Of a DNA stretch of 64,000 bases, positions 1-9,800 are shown piece by piece. The notes below the pieces were generated by a model, which worked only from the letters and a program-made list of their open reading frames with translations, did no database searches and was not told where the DNA came from. Source of the stretch: Notospermus geniculatus (lineage: Eukaryota > Nemertea > Pilidiophora > Heteronemertea > Lineidae); contig NMRB01000087.1 in NCBI GenBank assembly GCA_002633025.1, positions 471,945-535,944 on the forward strand. Reading direction: 5' to 3'. How positions within the stretch are numbered: position 1 is the first letter of the stretch; each line of letters begins with the position of its first letter. The position numbers were made by a program, and so were the translations under genes.

Positions 1-515
1 CCCGCCAGGACATTTACCCCCCGTAGGACCTGTCATGTTCCTTTGAAGATTTTCTGCTGAAAAACCGCTTAGCCATTAAATAGTAGGCTTATGTAACTTT
101 GTGGCCATTTTTTGAACAGTCTGGGAAATAGTGATTTTCTTGTGGCAAATTTAATGTAGATTCAGAAAAGCATTGTTGCCATTTTTTTTAATCTGCGCTT
201 TTTGGCCGCCATCTTGGATTTCAAGATGACCACCATTCCCTATCTCCCCGGCCTATCTCATAGTCAAGTGGTTATCACATCTGCTCAGCAAGCGGCAGGT
301 CCCGGGTTCATATCCAGTCCGGGCCATATGGGACTTCATTCCTGGCTATTCACATCCGTCGCATGGGACAGTAAGCCGTGGCCGGACGTGGTGCTTTGTA
401 CCTTGTGCCTTTAGAAGGGCAAGTAAAAGACCCCATCCAAGTGAGGAACATGATTAGCTTAAAAGATGGCCTCTTCCATATTTACCAGAGCCAATAATGC
501 TGATTCCAGCCTTTC
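1..515. other. Non-coding DNA with a tRNA-like pol III promoter relic
   Basis: I see no supportable gene here. Between about 244 and 325 there is a weak tRNA-like block: an A-box-like stretch (AGTCAAGTGGTTATCAC) and, near 301-312, a degenerate B box (GGGTTCATATCC). This is typical of the head of a tRNA-derived SINE. The acceptor ends do not pair convincingly, so this is not called a functional tRNA. A GCCGCCATCTTGG word (YY1-like) lies near 205. Confidence 0.3.
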
Positions 516-877
516 AATGAGGAACCGGACGAACTAACATCACGACGTGGCGCTGCGATCGATGTGACCGAAGTTTCTTTTTTCAACGTGATTTCCAGTC
601 ATTTCCATTAACTTCTGGCGTGAAATAAACCCTATTTTTTCGGCAGCGTGACATTAAAATTTAACCATCTTGTCGCAGATGAAAATTTCTGCAATTTCTT
701 TGCTTTTTTCCTTAAAATAAAGAGGTAGGATGGCAACGTCTTTATCTCATTTTTCCTGTAGAAAAATGTACAGCTGATTTTTTCATGATGCAACGTCAAC
801 ACATAAAACGACGTCAATGACGTCGATCGGTCACATCGATCGCACCGCCGACCTGTCGGGATAAACGGCACGCGGGT
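516..877. mobile_element. MITE-like element with imperfect inverted ends
   Basis: The outer ends AATGAGGAACC and GGTTCCTCATT are inverted. Inside them an 18-bp block at 554-571 (TGCGATCGATGTGACCGA) is exactly inverted at 827-844. The two arms are about 55 bp each and align with gaps. The centre is AT-rich and has no coding capacity. This is the structure of a non-autonomous DNA transposon; the superfamily cannot be assigned because the target duplication is unclear. Confidence 0.6.
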
Positions 878-1056
878 TCCTCATTACTTTTGATTCACCA
901 CAAACATGGCCTACTTACCTCGTGCCTGTGCCTCCAACAGTGATAAATCCGTCACCCTGCCGTCCGGTCAGTCAATCACAGATTCCCAACATAGGGCCTC
1001 ATCAAACAACATGTCGACATGGTCGAAGGGGAGTTCCGAGGGTATGTCTGTTCAAC

Positions 1057-1273
1057 CAATAGAGCTTGTGCAGCGGCTCATTATGACGTCACGTTTGACC
1101 TGCAGCCCCATGCTGACGTCCCCGACAAAGTGCGCCACATGTAGGTCGCGTCATGGCAGAAGCGTTGACGACAAAGTGCACCACGTGGGTCGCCGACGTC
1201 GTATATGATGTCAAATTTGACCATCAAGATGGCGGATTTTTCCGTGATGACGTCATCTGCACAAGCTCTATTG
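1057..1273. mobile_element. Inverted-repeat element containing a CRE and a YY1-like site
   Basis: A 17-bp word CAATAGAGCTTGTGCAG (1057-1073) is exactly inverted at 1257-1273. Near the right end are AAGATGGCGG (about 1226-1235) and a perfect TGACGTCA (1248-1255). An internal direct repeat of about 45 bp (GACAAAGTGC...GTCGC at about 1124 and 1169) is also visible. No protein is supported. Inferred to be a non-autonomous DNA element. Confidence 0.6.
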
Positions 1274-1790
1274 AGACAGCAAGTCACACAGTCTCTGCCA
1301 TGGGAAGACTGGTCCACTTGGGTCAGACATCAACTTCATGGATTCTGAAAGAAACAAACAGGTTGAAGTAACAGGGAGGGTTAGTCGGTCACGTATCACG
1401 ACTGTATTTTCAGAGTTACTCGGCGGCTTTTTAATTGACCGCATAGACCACAGCTGATTGGGCCTCCATCGAAATAACTGATCACCCTGTTGTCAATTAC
1501 TAACCAATGTTCGAGTAATACCGCGTCACTTTCTGAGACTTATATAAGAACCGCCTGTTACACGTTTTGACAAGTCTAATAAAAATAATCAAATATTGCA
1601 TTTTTATATAAAGAAATAAATAAATAATTATTTTCTGCCCTCCTGTCAGGGGTTTCCAGGGAAAAAATCTGTAAACCAGCCAATGAAACAAATGTAGCCT
1701 TATCTCGGTTAATCCATAGTTGGCAAAGTCAGCAACCAAGACCAGGAGACCATGATGAACTAAGCGTAAAAGGATCCCTTCATCACTAGG

Positions 1791-1904
1791 GAGGTATCGC
1801 AAGCACCCGGTTAGGCCCTACGATGACGTTTATCTATTGTATGGGTGTACCCAAACAATAGATATACGTTGTTGCATGGCCTAACCGGGCGCTTGCGAAA
1901 CCTC
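1791..1904. mobile_element. Short palindromic element (hairpin)
   Basis: The left arm 1791-1840 and right arm 1854-1904 are inverted copies of about 50 bp, with a few mismatches, around a 13-nt loop. Key words are CGCAAGCACCCGGTTAGGCC on the left and GGCCTAACCGGGCGCTTGCG on the right. It is a foldback or miniature element with no coding content. Confidence 0.65.
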
Positions 1905-2040
1905 ACTATTGTCACAGGCCACTTACTCTTTTTGGTGGACAGATGTGACCTGTTCTGGTAGAACCAGGCATATGTTGGGGCCGACTTCTTACAGACGATC
2001 TTTCTCCATGTCAAACATGTTTGTAAGTTCATCGTCTTCC

Positions 2041-2254
2041 AAGCCGTGGGTTGCAGCGGTCAGGGAGGCAAGGACCTCTGGAAGAGACACATGGTGTCTC
2101 AGCATCTTCTTCCAGGCGGTGGGTTGCAGCGGTCAGGGAGGCAAGGATCTCTAGAAGAGACAGATGGTGTCTCAGCATCTTCTTTCAGGCGGTGGGTTGC
2201 AGCGGTCAGGGAGACAAGGACCACTAGAAGAGACACATGGTGTCTCAGCATNCC
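2041..2254. repeat. 73-bp tandem repeat, three copies
   Basis: The word GTGGGTTGCAGCGGTCAGGG recurs at about 2046, 2119 and 2192, a constant 73-bp period. Each unit ends in AGAGACACATGGTGTCTCAG, which contains the small palindrome ACACATGGTGT. Because 73 is not a multiple of three, apparent open frames across it are not protein repeats. The array is cut by an unresolved base at 2252, so the true copy number may be larger. Confidence 0.85.
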
Positions 2255-2419
2255 AGAGTTATCGGGACCAGACGATAGGCCCATGATAATTCTGTTGATG
2301 GTTATGAGTATTGAAGTAAGGGAAGGAGGCAAGAAATGTATTGTTGCCGTTATTACTAAAAGGAAAAACGCTGTATTGTATGAATTGCAAAATAGGCCTA
2401 CTAGGCCTAGCTGTCGCTG

Positions 2420-2535
2420 CAGTGCAGCTGTTGCCTGTAATCACAACTCCCTGGCATGCCGTCCAAAGGAACTTTTGTACAGAAGTACAAAGTTTCTTTG
2501 TACGCCAGCGAGTTGTGATTACAGACAACCGCTGC
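2420..2535. mobile_element. Short palindromic element (hairpin)
   Basis: TGTAATCACAACTCCCTGGC on the left is mirrored by GCCAGCGAGTTGTGATTACA on the right. The arms continue outward into CAGCTGTTGCC / GACAACCGCTG and inward into a GTAC-rich loop. No coding content. Confidence 0.55.
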
Positions 2536-3271
2536 TATTTAATCCTCGCAGTAGACGTTGGCTTATCAGTGTGTCATTTTCATGTGTTTATAATTATTTC
2601 CACTGGACTGTGTGCCACTTCATGCACTTCTGTTCTGACATGTGTGACCATGCTGATGATCAGGGATTCTAAAGTTCTACCAAATTGTTAAATCATGCCA
2701 AACTTGAGAGATTGGCTGAGTTTATTAAAATGACGTCACTGATATTGTACACGTCATAGAAATGTGAGTTCTGTGCATTCTCCAGGGCAAAGAGCGGTGG
2801 TATTGGAGAGTGTACACAACTTTCGTGACGTTGCATTTCGTGCGTATCGATTTTTCATCGCTTTTTTTCACAAATATTCCAACTTTTTTTCTCAGAACAA
2901 CGTCGCCGATCCTATTCTATGAAAATGAACTTTGTTTTGACTGCAAAGAATACACATACAGAAGCTCCCTTTGTTGATTTCTGGGCCTCAATCAGTTCCA
3001 ATGCCTCCAACATAATCATGCGTTTAGGACTAAGCCACGTGACCTTGTGATCCGCAATAGACCTCGAATGACATATCCCGCCTAGCGGCGGGTCCCGGGA
3101 TCACTGCGTCAAAACGATGGGAGAGATATGACACGTGATTCTGGAAAAAATTCCCAGAGAACGATAACATTGAGATTTCAAAAACAAGGTTAGGCCTATA
3201 AAGATAATGAAATGTCACATCAACAACTCTTTGAATAAAGAACACTTACACTTTTCAAACAGTCATTCTCC
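2536..3271. other. Intergenic DNA, nothing recognised
   Basis: No gene or clear repeat structure is supported here. A perfect TGACGTCA lies at 2731-2738. Short open frames on both strands show no domain or codon-use signal. Confidence 0.4.
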
Positions 3272-3975
3272 ACTTGATCTTGGTCACTTCCATCCCACGT
3301 GTTATTGTTTATATCCACCTGTTCTGTGGTAGATGGTCACTTCCTCCCACTCATCTGATGATTCACTCTCCTTCTGTTCAATGTCCGACACCAAACTCGC
3401 TAGCCCAGTGTTACGGCGTTCCGCGTTTTCGGTTTGCTCCACTTGTACCACTGGCTTCAAACGCCCTCATCACTTCTGCTCGGAATGAGCAGAATGAAGA
3501 AAAACTGATCTACAGCCAGTTTCCCACCCTAATAAAATCATAATCGTACTGTCAAGGTTAGAAGTGTACCAAAACACCAAGCACACCACGATTTTTAAAC
3601 ATTTGTTCATTATTTTGTGTTGCACTATTTTGCGGCGGACTACACGTATGGCGGTGATTCGGTTCGGTCGTTCCGGCACAAATAGTTTCTATTTTAGAAG
3701 CAACCAAATCGATGGACCAATCAGCTTCGTCGAATTTGATCACATGATTTTGTGAGTGTAAACATAACCACGTGCAACAAGGACGCAGCCATCTTAAATG
3801 ACGTCATTCCTACGCGAAAAGAAGTACTGGGCACTGACGTTTGAAGGCAGAGTCAGTAAGGTGTAACCGTCTGACCTCTGCGTTGGAGATTGGTCCGACA
3901 CGTCCACCAACTCATCAGGTTTATTGTCCTCCGAAACATGGACACCAGCTCCCTGGATTATCACTTTCTCCCTAA
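3272..3975 (-). pseudogene. Duplicated fragment of the cGLR-A tail, split by an insertion
   Basis: Segment 3272-3391 matches 4511-4630, the 3' end of cGLR-A, over 120 bp with only a few substitutions and no gap. Segment 3893-3975 continues the same match (4622 onward), with an internal deletion of about 26-31 bp. Between them lies a 501-bp insert flanked by the 9-bp word GTCCGACAC (3383-3391 and 3893-3901). This is therefore a second, partial copy of the receptor tail, later broken by a mobile element. Only about 200 bp of the parent are present, so no product is expected. Confidence 0.75.
3392..3892. mobile_element. 501-bp DNA element with 9-bp target duplication
   Basis: The insert is flanked by GTCCGACAC on both sides, and the uninterrupted sequence exists at 4622-4630, so the boundaries are well defined. 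Its ends (CAAACTCG... and, inverted, CAATCTCC...) are only weakly alike. An 8-9 bp duplication fits hAT or Mutator-like elements. The right half (about 3685-3892) is repeated at 38897-39357. It contains CATCTT followed by a perfect TGACGTCA (3799-3806). No transposase is encoded. Confidence 0.65.
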
Positions 3976-4510
3976 TAATAAGCCCCATGTAATTCACAAT
4001 TTAAAAATTGCAAATTTCGTATTTACGATTTACAGTTGAGTGTTCTAGACGTTATTCGAAGCAGCAAAGCCACAGCAGTTTGTGCAAATACACACTTAGT
4101 AGGAAATTAATTCCCGATGAGAGTAAAAATAGATTCAAGATGGCGGCGCCTGATTCTCACAGATACTTTGCAGGCACGACCAGCTGGCTTCAACTCATAT
4201 GCCAACGATAATGACGTTGCACCCGTGATTCAATTTCAGCCAAATCCAATGCATTTAAATCATCGTCACGCAAAACCGGGCGCAAAACATATTTGTAAAC
4301 GAACTGAAACGCTCTATTTACAGGGCTGTCCGGAACCTCTCGATTAGGTTGTTGAGGTGAGCTATGTATATCAGCGTTATAAAGACACATAAATAAACAG
4401 GTAAATATGACGGCGTTGCACCGATGTGCATGTCTTGTTATAAACAACGCTTCCTCATTAAAGAAAACAAACACATCTCTATGACTGTATTCCAGCTGCT
4501 ATTCTTACTA
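3976..4510. other. Intergenic DNA downstream of cGLR-A
   Basis: No gene is supported. An AAGATGGCGGCGCC word (YY1-like) sits at about 4138. Minus-strand transcription of cGLR-A would run into this region, so its 3' UTR or a last small exon could be here. A possible splice donor (GTGGATATAA after AACAG) is visible near 4557 on the minus strand, but no partner acceptor is convincing. Confidence 0.3.
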
Positions 4511-4540
4511 ACTTGATCTTGGTCGCTTCCATCCCACGTG

Positions 4541-6547
4541 TTATTGTTTATATCCACCTGTTCTGTGGTAGATGGTCTCTTCCTCCCACTCATCTGATGA
4601 TTCACTCTCCTTCTGTTCAATGTCCGACACATCCACCAACTCATCACGTTTATTGTCCTCACAAACATGGACACCAGCTCCCTCAACAGAGTCTGTCTTC
4701 TTCTCCAGTGGATTGTCACTTTCTCTCTGCTTTGTCTTCCTTCGCCGTTCTGTCACTTCCCACTCTTCCCACAATGCTCTCCTCTTCTGTTCAATACCCG
4801 TTGCCTCCACCAACTCATCAAGTTTGTCGTCTCTACAACCATGACGAGCTCCCGTATCCGAGTCCATTCCCTCCTGACCAAGTGTCACATCCTCGTGTTC
4901 CTGGTCAGTTTCTTCCTCAGAGAAGGCAAAGTATCCCAACTTACTGACAGGTCCCAGGAGGCTGGAATAGGTTCCCACAGAGCTTGCCTCTTCCTCTCCT
5001 CCACCAACACAAGCAACAGTTTCTGACATTTTCTTTTTATCCACTAACTTTCTCAGCAGTTTCTCTAGTATCTGCATCACTTCGTCCAGGAGACTGGAAT
5101 AGGTTTCTGTCCTGTTTTTCACGAACAATCCCAAAAAGTCATGGTAGTTACTCAACAGCATCTCTTTCACCTCCATCAGTTCCTCCAGGAGGCTGGAAAA
5201 GGTTCCCTCAGAACTTGTCTCTTCCTCTCCTCCACCGGCACAAGCACCAGATTCTGACGTCTTTTTTCTTCAAGAAGTGTCTCAGCTGCCACCTCATTGT
5301 GCTCTGAAACATATCCACTTCATTCAGGAGGCTGAGGAAGGTTGCGACAGAGCTTACCTCCTTTCCACTAGCATTATACCAGTTACCGATATACCAGGCA
5401 AAAAATTCTGACATCCCCTTTCCCTGCAGCGATCTCACTGCCCGCACCAGCCGATTCACTTCATCCCGGAGGATGGAAAATATTCTTTCAGACCTCGCCT
5501 GCTCCTCTTCTCCACCAGCACCAGATTCTGACATCTCCTTTTTGTAGAGTTTATCCACAAACTTTCTCAGCAGCCTCGCCACCCGAAGTGATTTCTTTGG
5601 GTCAATCTTCTGTCCAACCAGGACATTCCAATCAGGATTCCAGAACATCGGAAGGTTACCCTCAGCCAGGTAACCTTCCAGGTCCCTGTATATGATGCGT
5701 ACCATCTCGATCAAACTCATTTTTCTCTTGAGGAAGTCCTCAACGTTGTGTAGGAAGACAGTTTTCAGGTAATAGCTAGTGACATATTTGTCCGTGTTGT
5801 AAAGGAAACCATCCTTGTCCTGTATCATTATCCTGGAGACATCAGGGTTGCGTAGACACTTCCCCGCGATGTATGCATCTCTAACCCAGGGTTCTAGACT
5901 TCTAATATGCCTCGTCTCAAGATGAGGAAAGGAGATACGGTAGAGTTGTGTACGCAGGACTTCCTGGTTATTTTCTCTCATTGACTTACCAAGTTCACTG
6001 TCCTTGTGAGGCGGCTTGGCCACCAGGAAGAAACTATGGCTTCTTAATTCTTCTCTATCCATCATCCACGTCCTCGGAATGAGATATTCTGGCCACTCCT
6101 TGCAGTGAATGGCCGGCACCAAGTCAACAGATATCACCAGGGTCTCATCAATGTTGGGGTCACATTTGATCTTTATTTCCGTGCTTGCGTGGCCACCATC
6201 TCTCACCTTCCCCACCTCTGAGCAAATCGGTATACATGTATTGACTCTTGTAAATGCTTCTTCTAACTCGGAACAGAATTCATCATGGAATGTTTTACTT
6301 CCTTTCATACCTTCAGCATCATATTGTACATATCCATTTCCTTCATGGAGTAAATTGGCACGGTCATAACACATGATGATATAATCATTTTCATCTGGAA
6401 CCATCACCTTCGTGTGCTCTGCTGAACTACCACATGGGTAGACTCTGATATCATAATAATCATTTTGATGCCTATATTCATCACTTATTACAGTGACCAT
6501 CCTCTGAATGCCATCATTGATATAGCCTGTAATGTCCCCAGACTTCC
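4541..6547 (-). CDS. cGLR-A: Mab-21/cGAS-like receptor with repetitive C-terminal tail (partial, frame break)
   Basis: By family knowledge, cGAS-like receptors sense nucleic acid and make cyclic-dinucleotide messengers for STING. The nucleotidyltransferase core is read from 6547 down. Numbering from the Met at 6500, it shows CGSS at 23-26, then E37-N-D39 followed by a hydrophobic strand, and D126 in ISVDLVPAIHC. These match the E, D and D metal ligands of cGAS. Next come a YRISFPHLE segment and the YVTSYYLKTVF helix typical of Mab-21 folds. No zinc-ribbon insertion is present. The open frame continues upstream of the Met to a likely splice acceptor (TTTACCAGCAG, minus strand, about 6548-6553), so the true start lies in a missing exon. 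The tail has degenerate repeats of about 55 residues (MSE...GGGEEE...SSLL.EV). The frame shifts at a T6 run (5262-5267): 6547-5268 and 5267-4541 are each open in different frames. That is a sequencing error or a real lesion. Confidence 0.8.
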
Positions 6548-6574
6548 CTGCTGGTAAACACCGTACATCACCGA

Positions 6575-6771
6575 TGTTGCGGAACCAGAGTTTCTGTTCA
6601 TGTTGTTTTTGTTATACCCTGTATGTGTGTTGGTGCTGCCACCTATACTGGTATACCTCATCTATAGTGCGTTGAATAAAAAGGGCGTTGGCCATATTGA
6701 TTTTTACCCTGACAGTTCGTTTTCGCTTTTATCTGCCGATTTTACTCGTCAAAAGTGATATATCGTTAACA
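6575..6771 (+). repeat. 5' LTR of BEL element 1
   Basis: This 197-bp block (TGTTGCGG...GTTAACA) is identical, as far as I can read, to 13235-13431. It begins TG and ends CA with a TGTT/AACA inverted tip. GAATAAAAAG near 6673 may serve as a polyadenylation signal. A primer-binding site TGGTGCCGAAACCCGG follows immediately at about 6774-6789. Confidence 0.95.
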
Positions 6772-6832
6772 TTTGGTGCCGAAACCCGGCTATGGACTAA
6801 TAGAAGGACGTTATGCGATTATAAATAACGAA

Positions 6833-9800
6833 ATGGACGCATTAATAAGATCCAGAGACAGTTCGAAAGGCTGGGTAACTCGGGAGAAAAATCAACTTCA
6901 TTCATATGTGCATTCCCGTACTTTACCTACATGTACATATGAAGGACTCAAGGTAAAAATATCCGAATTTGACAAAAGACTTGATGCCTTAGATAAGGCT
7001 CAGACTAAGGTAGAGTTGGAAATTGCTGATGACAAACAACTGGAGATTGAGATTGACACTGCCAGTGAATTCCGTGCGAAAGCCATTGAAACGAAAATGG
7101 AGGCCATGGCTAAATTGGCTGACTTGAAATCGTCGACGGTGCTTTTGCCCAAGTCCGACAAAGATGGCGGCCATTCTGCTGTGCGGGCGAAGTTGCCGAA
7201 GCTAGAGATCGCAAAATTCGACGGCGATATCCTGAAGTGGCAAACATTTTGGGATCAATTTGTTGCAATTGTGCATAGTTCTGATACTGCAGTGATTACT
7301 AAGTTCACCTATTTGAAATCTCTGTTGGAGGGTGACGCCCTCGAGTCAGTTAGGGGGCTCACTCTCACGGAGGCCAACTACGCCACTGCTTGTAACTGTT
7401 TAAAGGAGAGATTTGGCCGGAAGGAGAGAATCATTTTTGGCCATATTCAAGCGCTGTTGGGTATGCCTGTACCGAACAACCTTAGTGTGCCAAATTTATG
7501 GCGGTTTCGGGATGATTTGAATATCCATGTCCGCAGTTTGGAAAATCTTGGAGTTGGTGGTGATACTTATGGTTTGTTCCTAACACCCCTCATTCTGTCA
7601 AAATTGCCGAAAGAGGTTCGTATGGAATGGGCAAGGGACGGTGAAGGAAAAGAACGTGATTTGCCATACTTGTTGCAATTTCTCAAGTCCGAAATTGAAC
7701 GCCGTGAAAGGTGCGATGGCTTCAAGCAGAAGGAATCTACCTCTAAGCATGGAAAAGACACACATTCAAAGGATGCTCTGAATCCGAACTCGAATCCGAA
7801 TATGCGCCCGAGTACGGTTTCTGCCATGAGCGCTACTGCAACTAGCTATGAACCTTGTGCTTTCTGTGCGAAAAACCATCCGTCAAACAAGTGTTTTCAG
7901 GTCACTAGGGCTACATTTGAAGAACGTCGAAACAAATTCAGAGAAATAGGAGTATGTTTCCGTTGTTTAGCCAAAAATCACATAGCGCGAGGTTGTAAGG
8001 CTAGATGCAGTAAGTGCTCTGGAAAACACCATGAATTATTGTGTGATCCTAACTTCAAAGCGAAACGTGATTCCAAGGCTAAAAGTGAGTCCAGATCTAA
8101 AAGTGATTCCAAGGAAAGTCTGTCTGGTGTAAATGAATCCATTGAAGAGCAGAAAACTGTGACACCTTCCCATTGTGGTGTCACTCATACCGGTGGACAA
8201 AGGGTTCACACTGTTCTACAAACTGCGCGGGTTCTTGTCAGTGGTCAGAAATGCGACATTCAGGCCACCATAATGTTTGACACTGGGTCTGATAATACAT
8301 ACATCTCGAGTGATTTAGTGAGAAAGATTAGACCAAAATGGGTCTCTGCTAGAAGTATGTCTTATGCAGCTTTTGGTGAGGGGAAACCCTCCCAAAATTC
8401 AGTTCATAATGTTTACCAGGTGGAACTTAGAACTAAGTCAGAAAAGCAAGAGGTGCTTCACGCAGTTGAAGTAAAAACCATATGTGCCCCGATGCATAGG
8501 CCTAGAGTTCCAATACAGGTTTTGCAGTCCTTAGGGCACTTGGACCTGGCTGATAGCTATGATGAATCACAGGATATAACCATTGATATACTAGTAGGTC
8601 TGGATAGGTATTGGGATTTCATGACTGGTGATACACTCCGTCTATCAGATGCAGGTTTAGTTGTTCAAGATACAGCATTTGGTTGGGTGTTGTCCGGGTT
8701 GTGGAAGGAGGACAACGGTTCTGCATCTCTGAACGCGGTTGTTCCTGGTGCCTCATTGGTGTGTCTTTCAGATCTCCCTCCCGCCACGCTAGAGAACTTC
8801 TGGGACCTTGAATTAATAGGTATTTCTCCGTCACAGGAGGCACAGTTGGCTGAGGATGGAGTTCTGAGGGATTTCAATGAGAATATCAGGTTCATTGGTG
8901 GCAGATATGAAGTAAGATTACCATGGAAACCAGACATGAAACACCAACTACTAGACAACAAAGTACAAGCAGAAATTAGATTGACTAGTTTGAATCGAAA
9001 ACTTTCCAAAGATCCAGTTTTGCAGAAGGGGTACAATGAAGCCCTATCTACTCTGGAGAATTTGGGCATTATCTCAGAGGTGACTCCAAGTGCCAATGAC
9101 AGTACTCCAAAGCCGGTTTACTATATGCCTCATCATCCTGTGGTCAAGCACTCTAGTTTAACAACGAAAATAAGACCAGTATTTGACGCCTCCTCTAAGG
9201 CTGTCAATCGATTGTCGTTGAATGATTGCCTTGAGTCTGGACCATCACTCTTACCAGACCTGGTCAGTATCTTGATTAGATTTAGGAGGTGGAAAGTGGG
9301 TCTAACAGCAGACATCACTAAAGCCTTCCTACAAATTAAGGTACACGAAGATGACCAAGATGTGCATAGGTTCTTGTGGACAGTTGATGGTCGTACAAGA
9401 GAAATGAAGTTCCTACGAGTTCCATTTGGGAACACTAGTAGCCCGTTTCTCTTGAATGCAACCATACTTCATCACCTTTCTCAATACCCTGATTCTGTAG
9501 CAGTTTGTGAGCTCCGAGACAACTTGTACGTTGACGACTATTTGTCAGGAGCTGATGATCACGAGGCAGGTGTACAACTCTTCTACGAGTCCAACCGGAT
9601 CATGTCTGAAGCCAACCTCCAATTTGCCTCATGGAATTCAAATGATGAATCAGTGACAGAAATGTTTTTCAAAGAATTTGGAAGCAAACAATTAAACAAG
9701 GAATCTGTCAAAATACTAGGTTTGAAATGGTTAAAACAGAGTGATCAATTTGCATTTGGAGGTTTGGATGTTCAGAATGATTTGGTTGTGACTAAGCGAG

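Noticed and set aside
244-325. Functional tRNA gene
   Set aside because: The A and B boxes are weak and the acceptor and anticodon stems do not fold convincingly.
2046-2672. 208-codon open frame on the plus strand
   Set aside because: It crosses a 73-bp tandem repeat whose period is not a multiple of three, an unresolved base and a hairpin; there is no conserved protein.
4513-5307. Plus-strand open frames opposite cGLR-A
   Set aside because: They are antisense shadows of the acidic, low-stop receptor tail and have no independent motif.
6498-6500. Translation start of cGLR-A at this Met
   Set aside because: The frame and receptor-like helix continue upstream to a splice acceptor near 6548; the Met lies inside the first helix of the domain.
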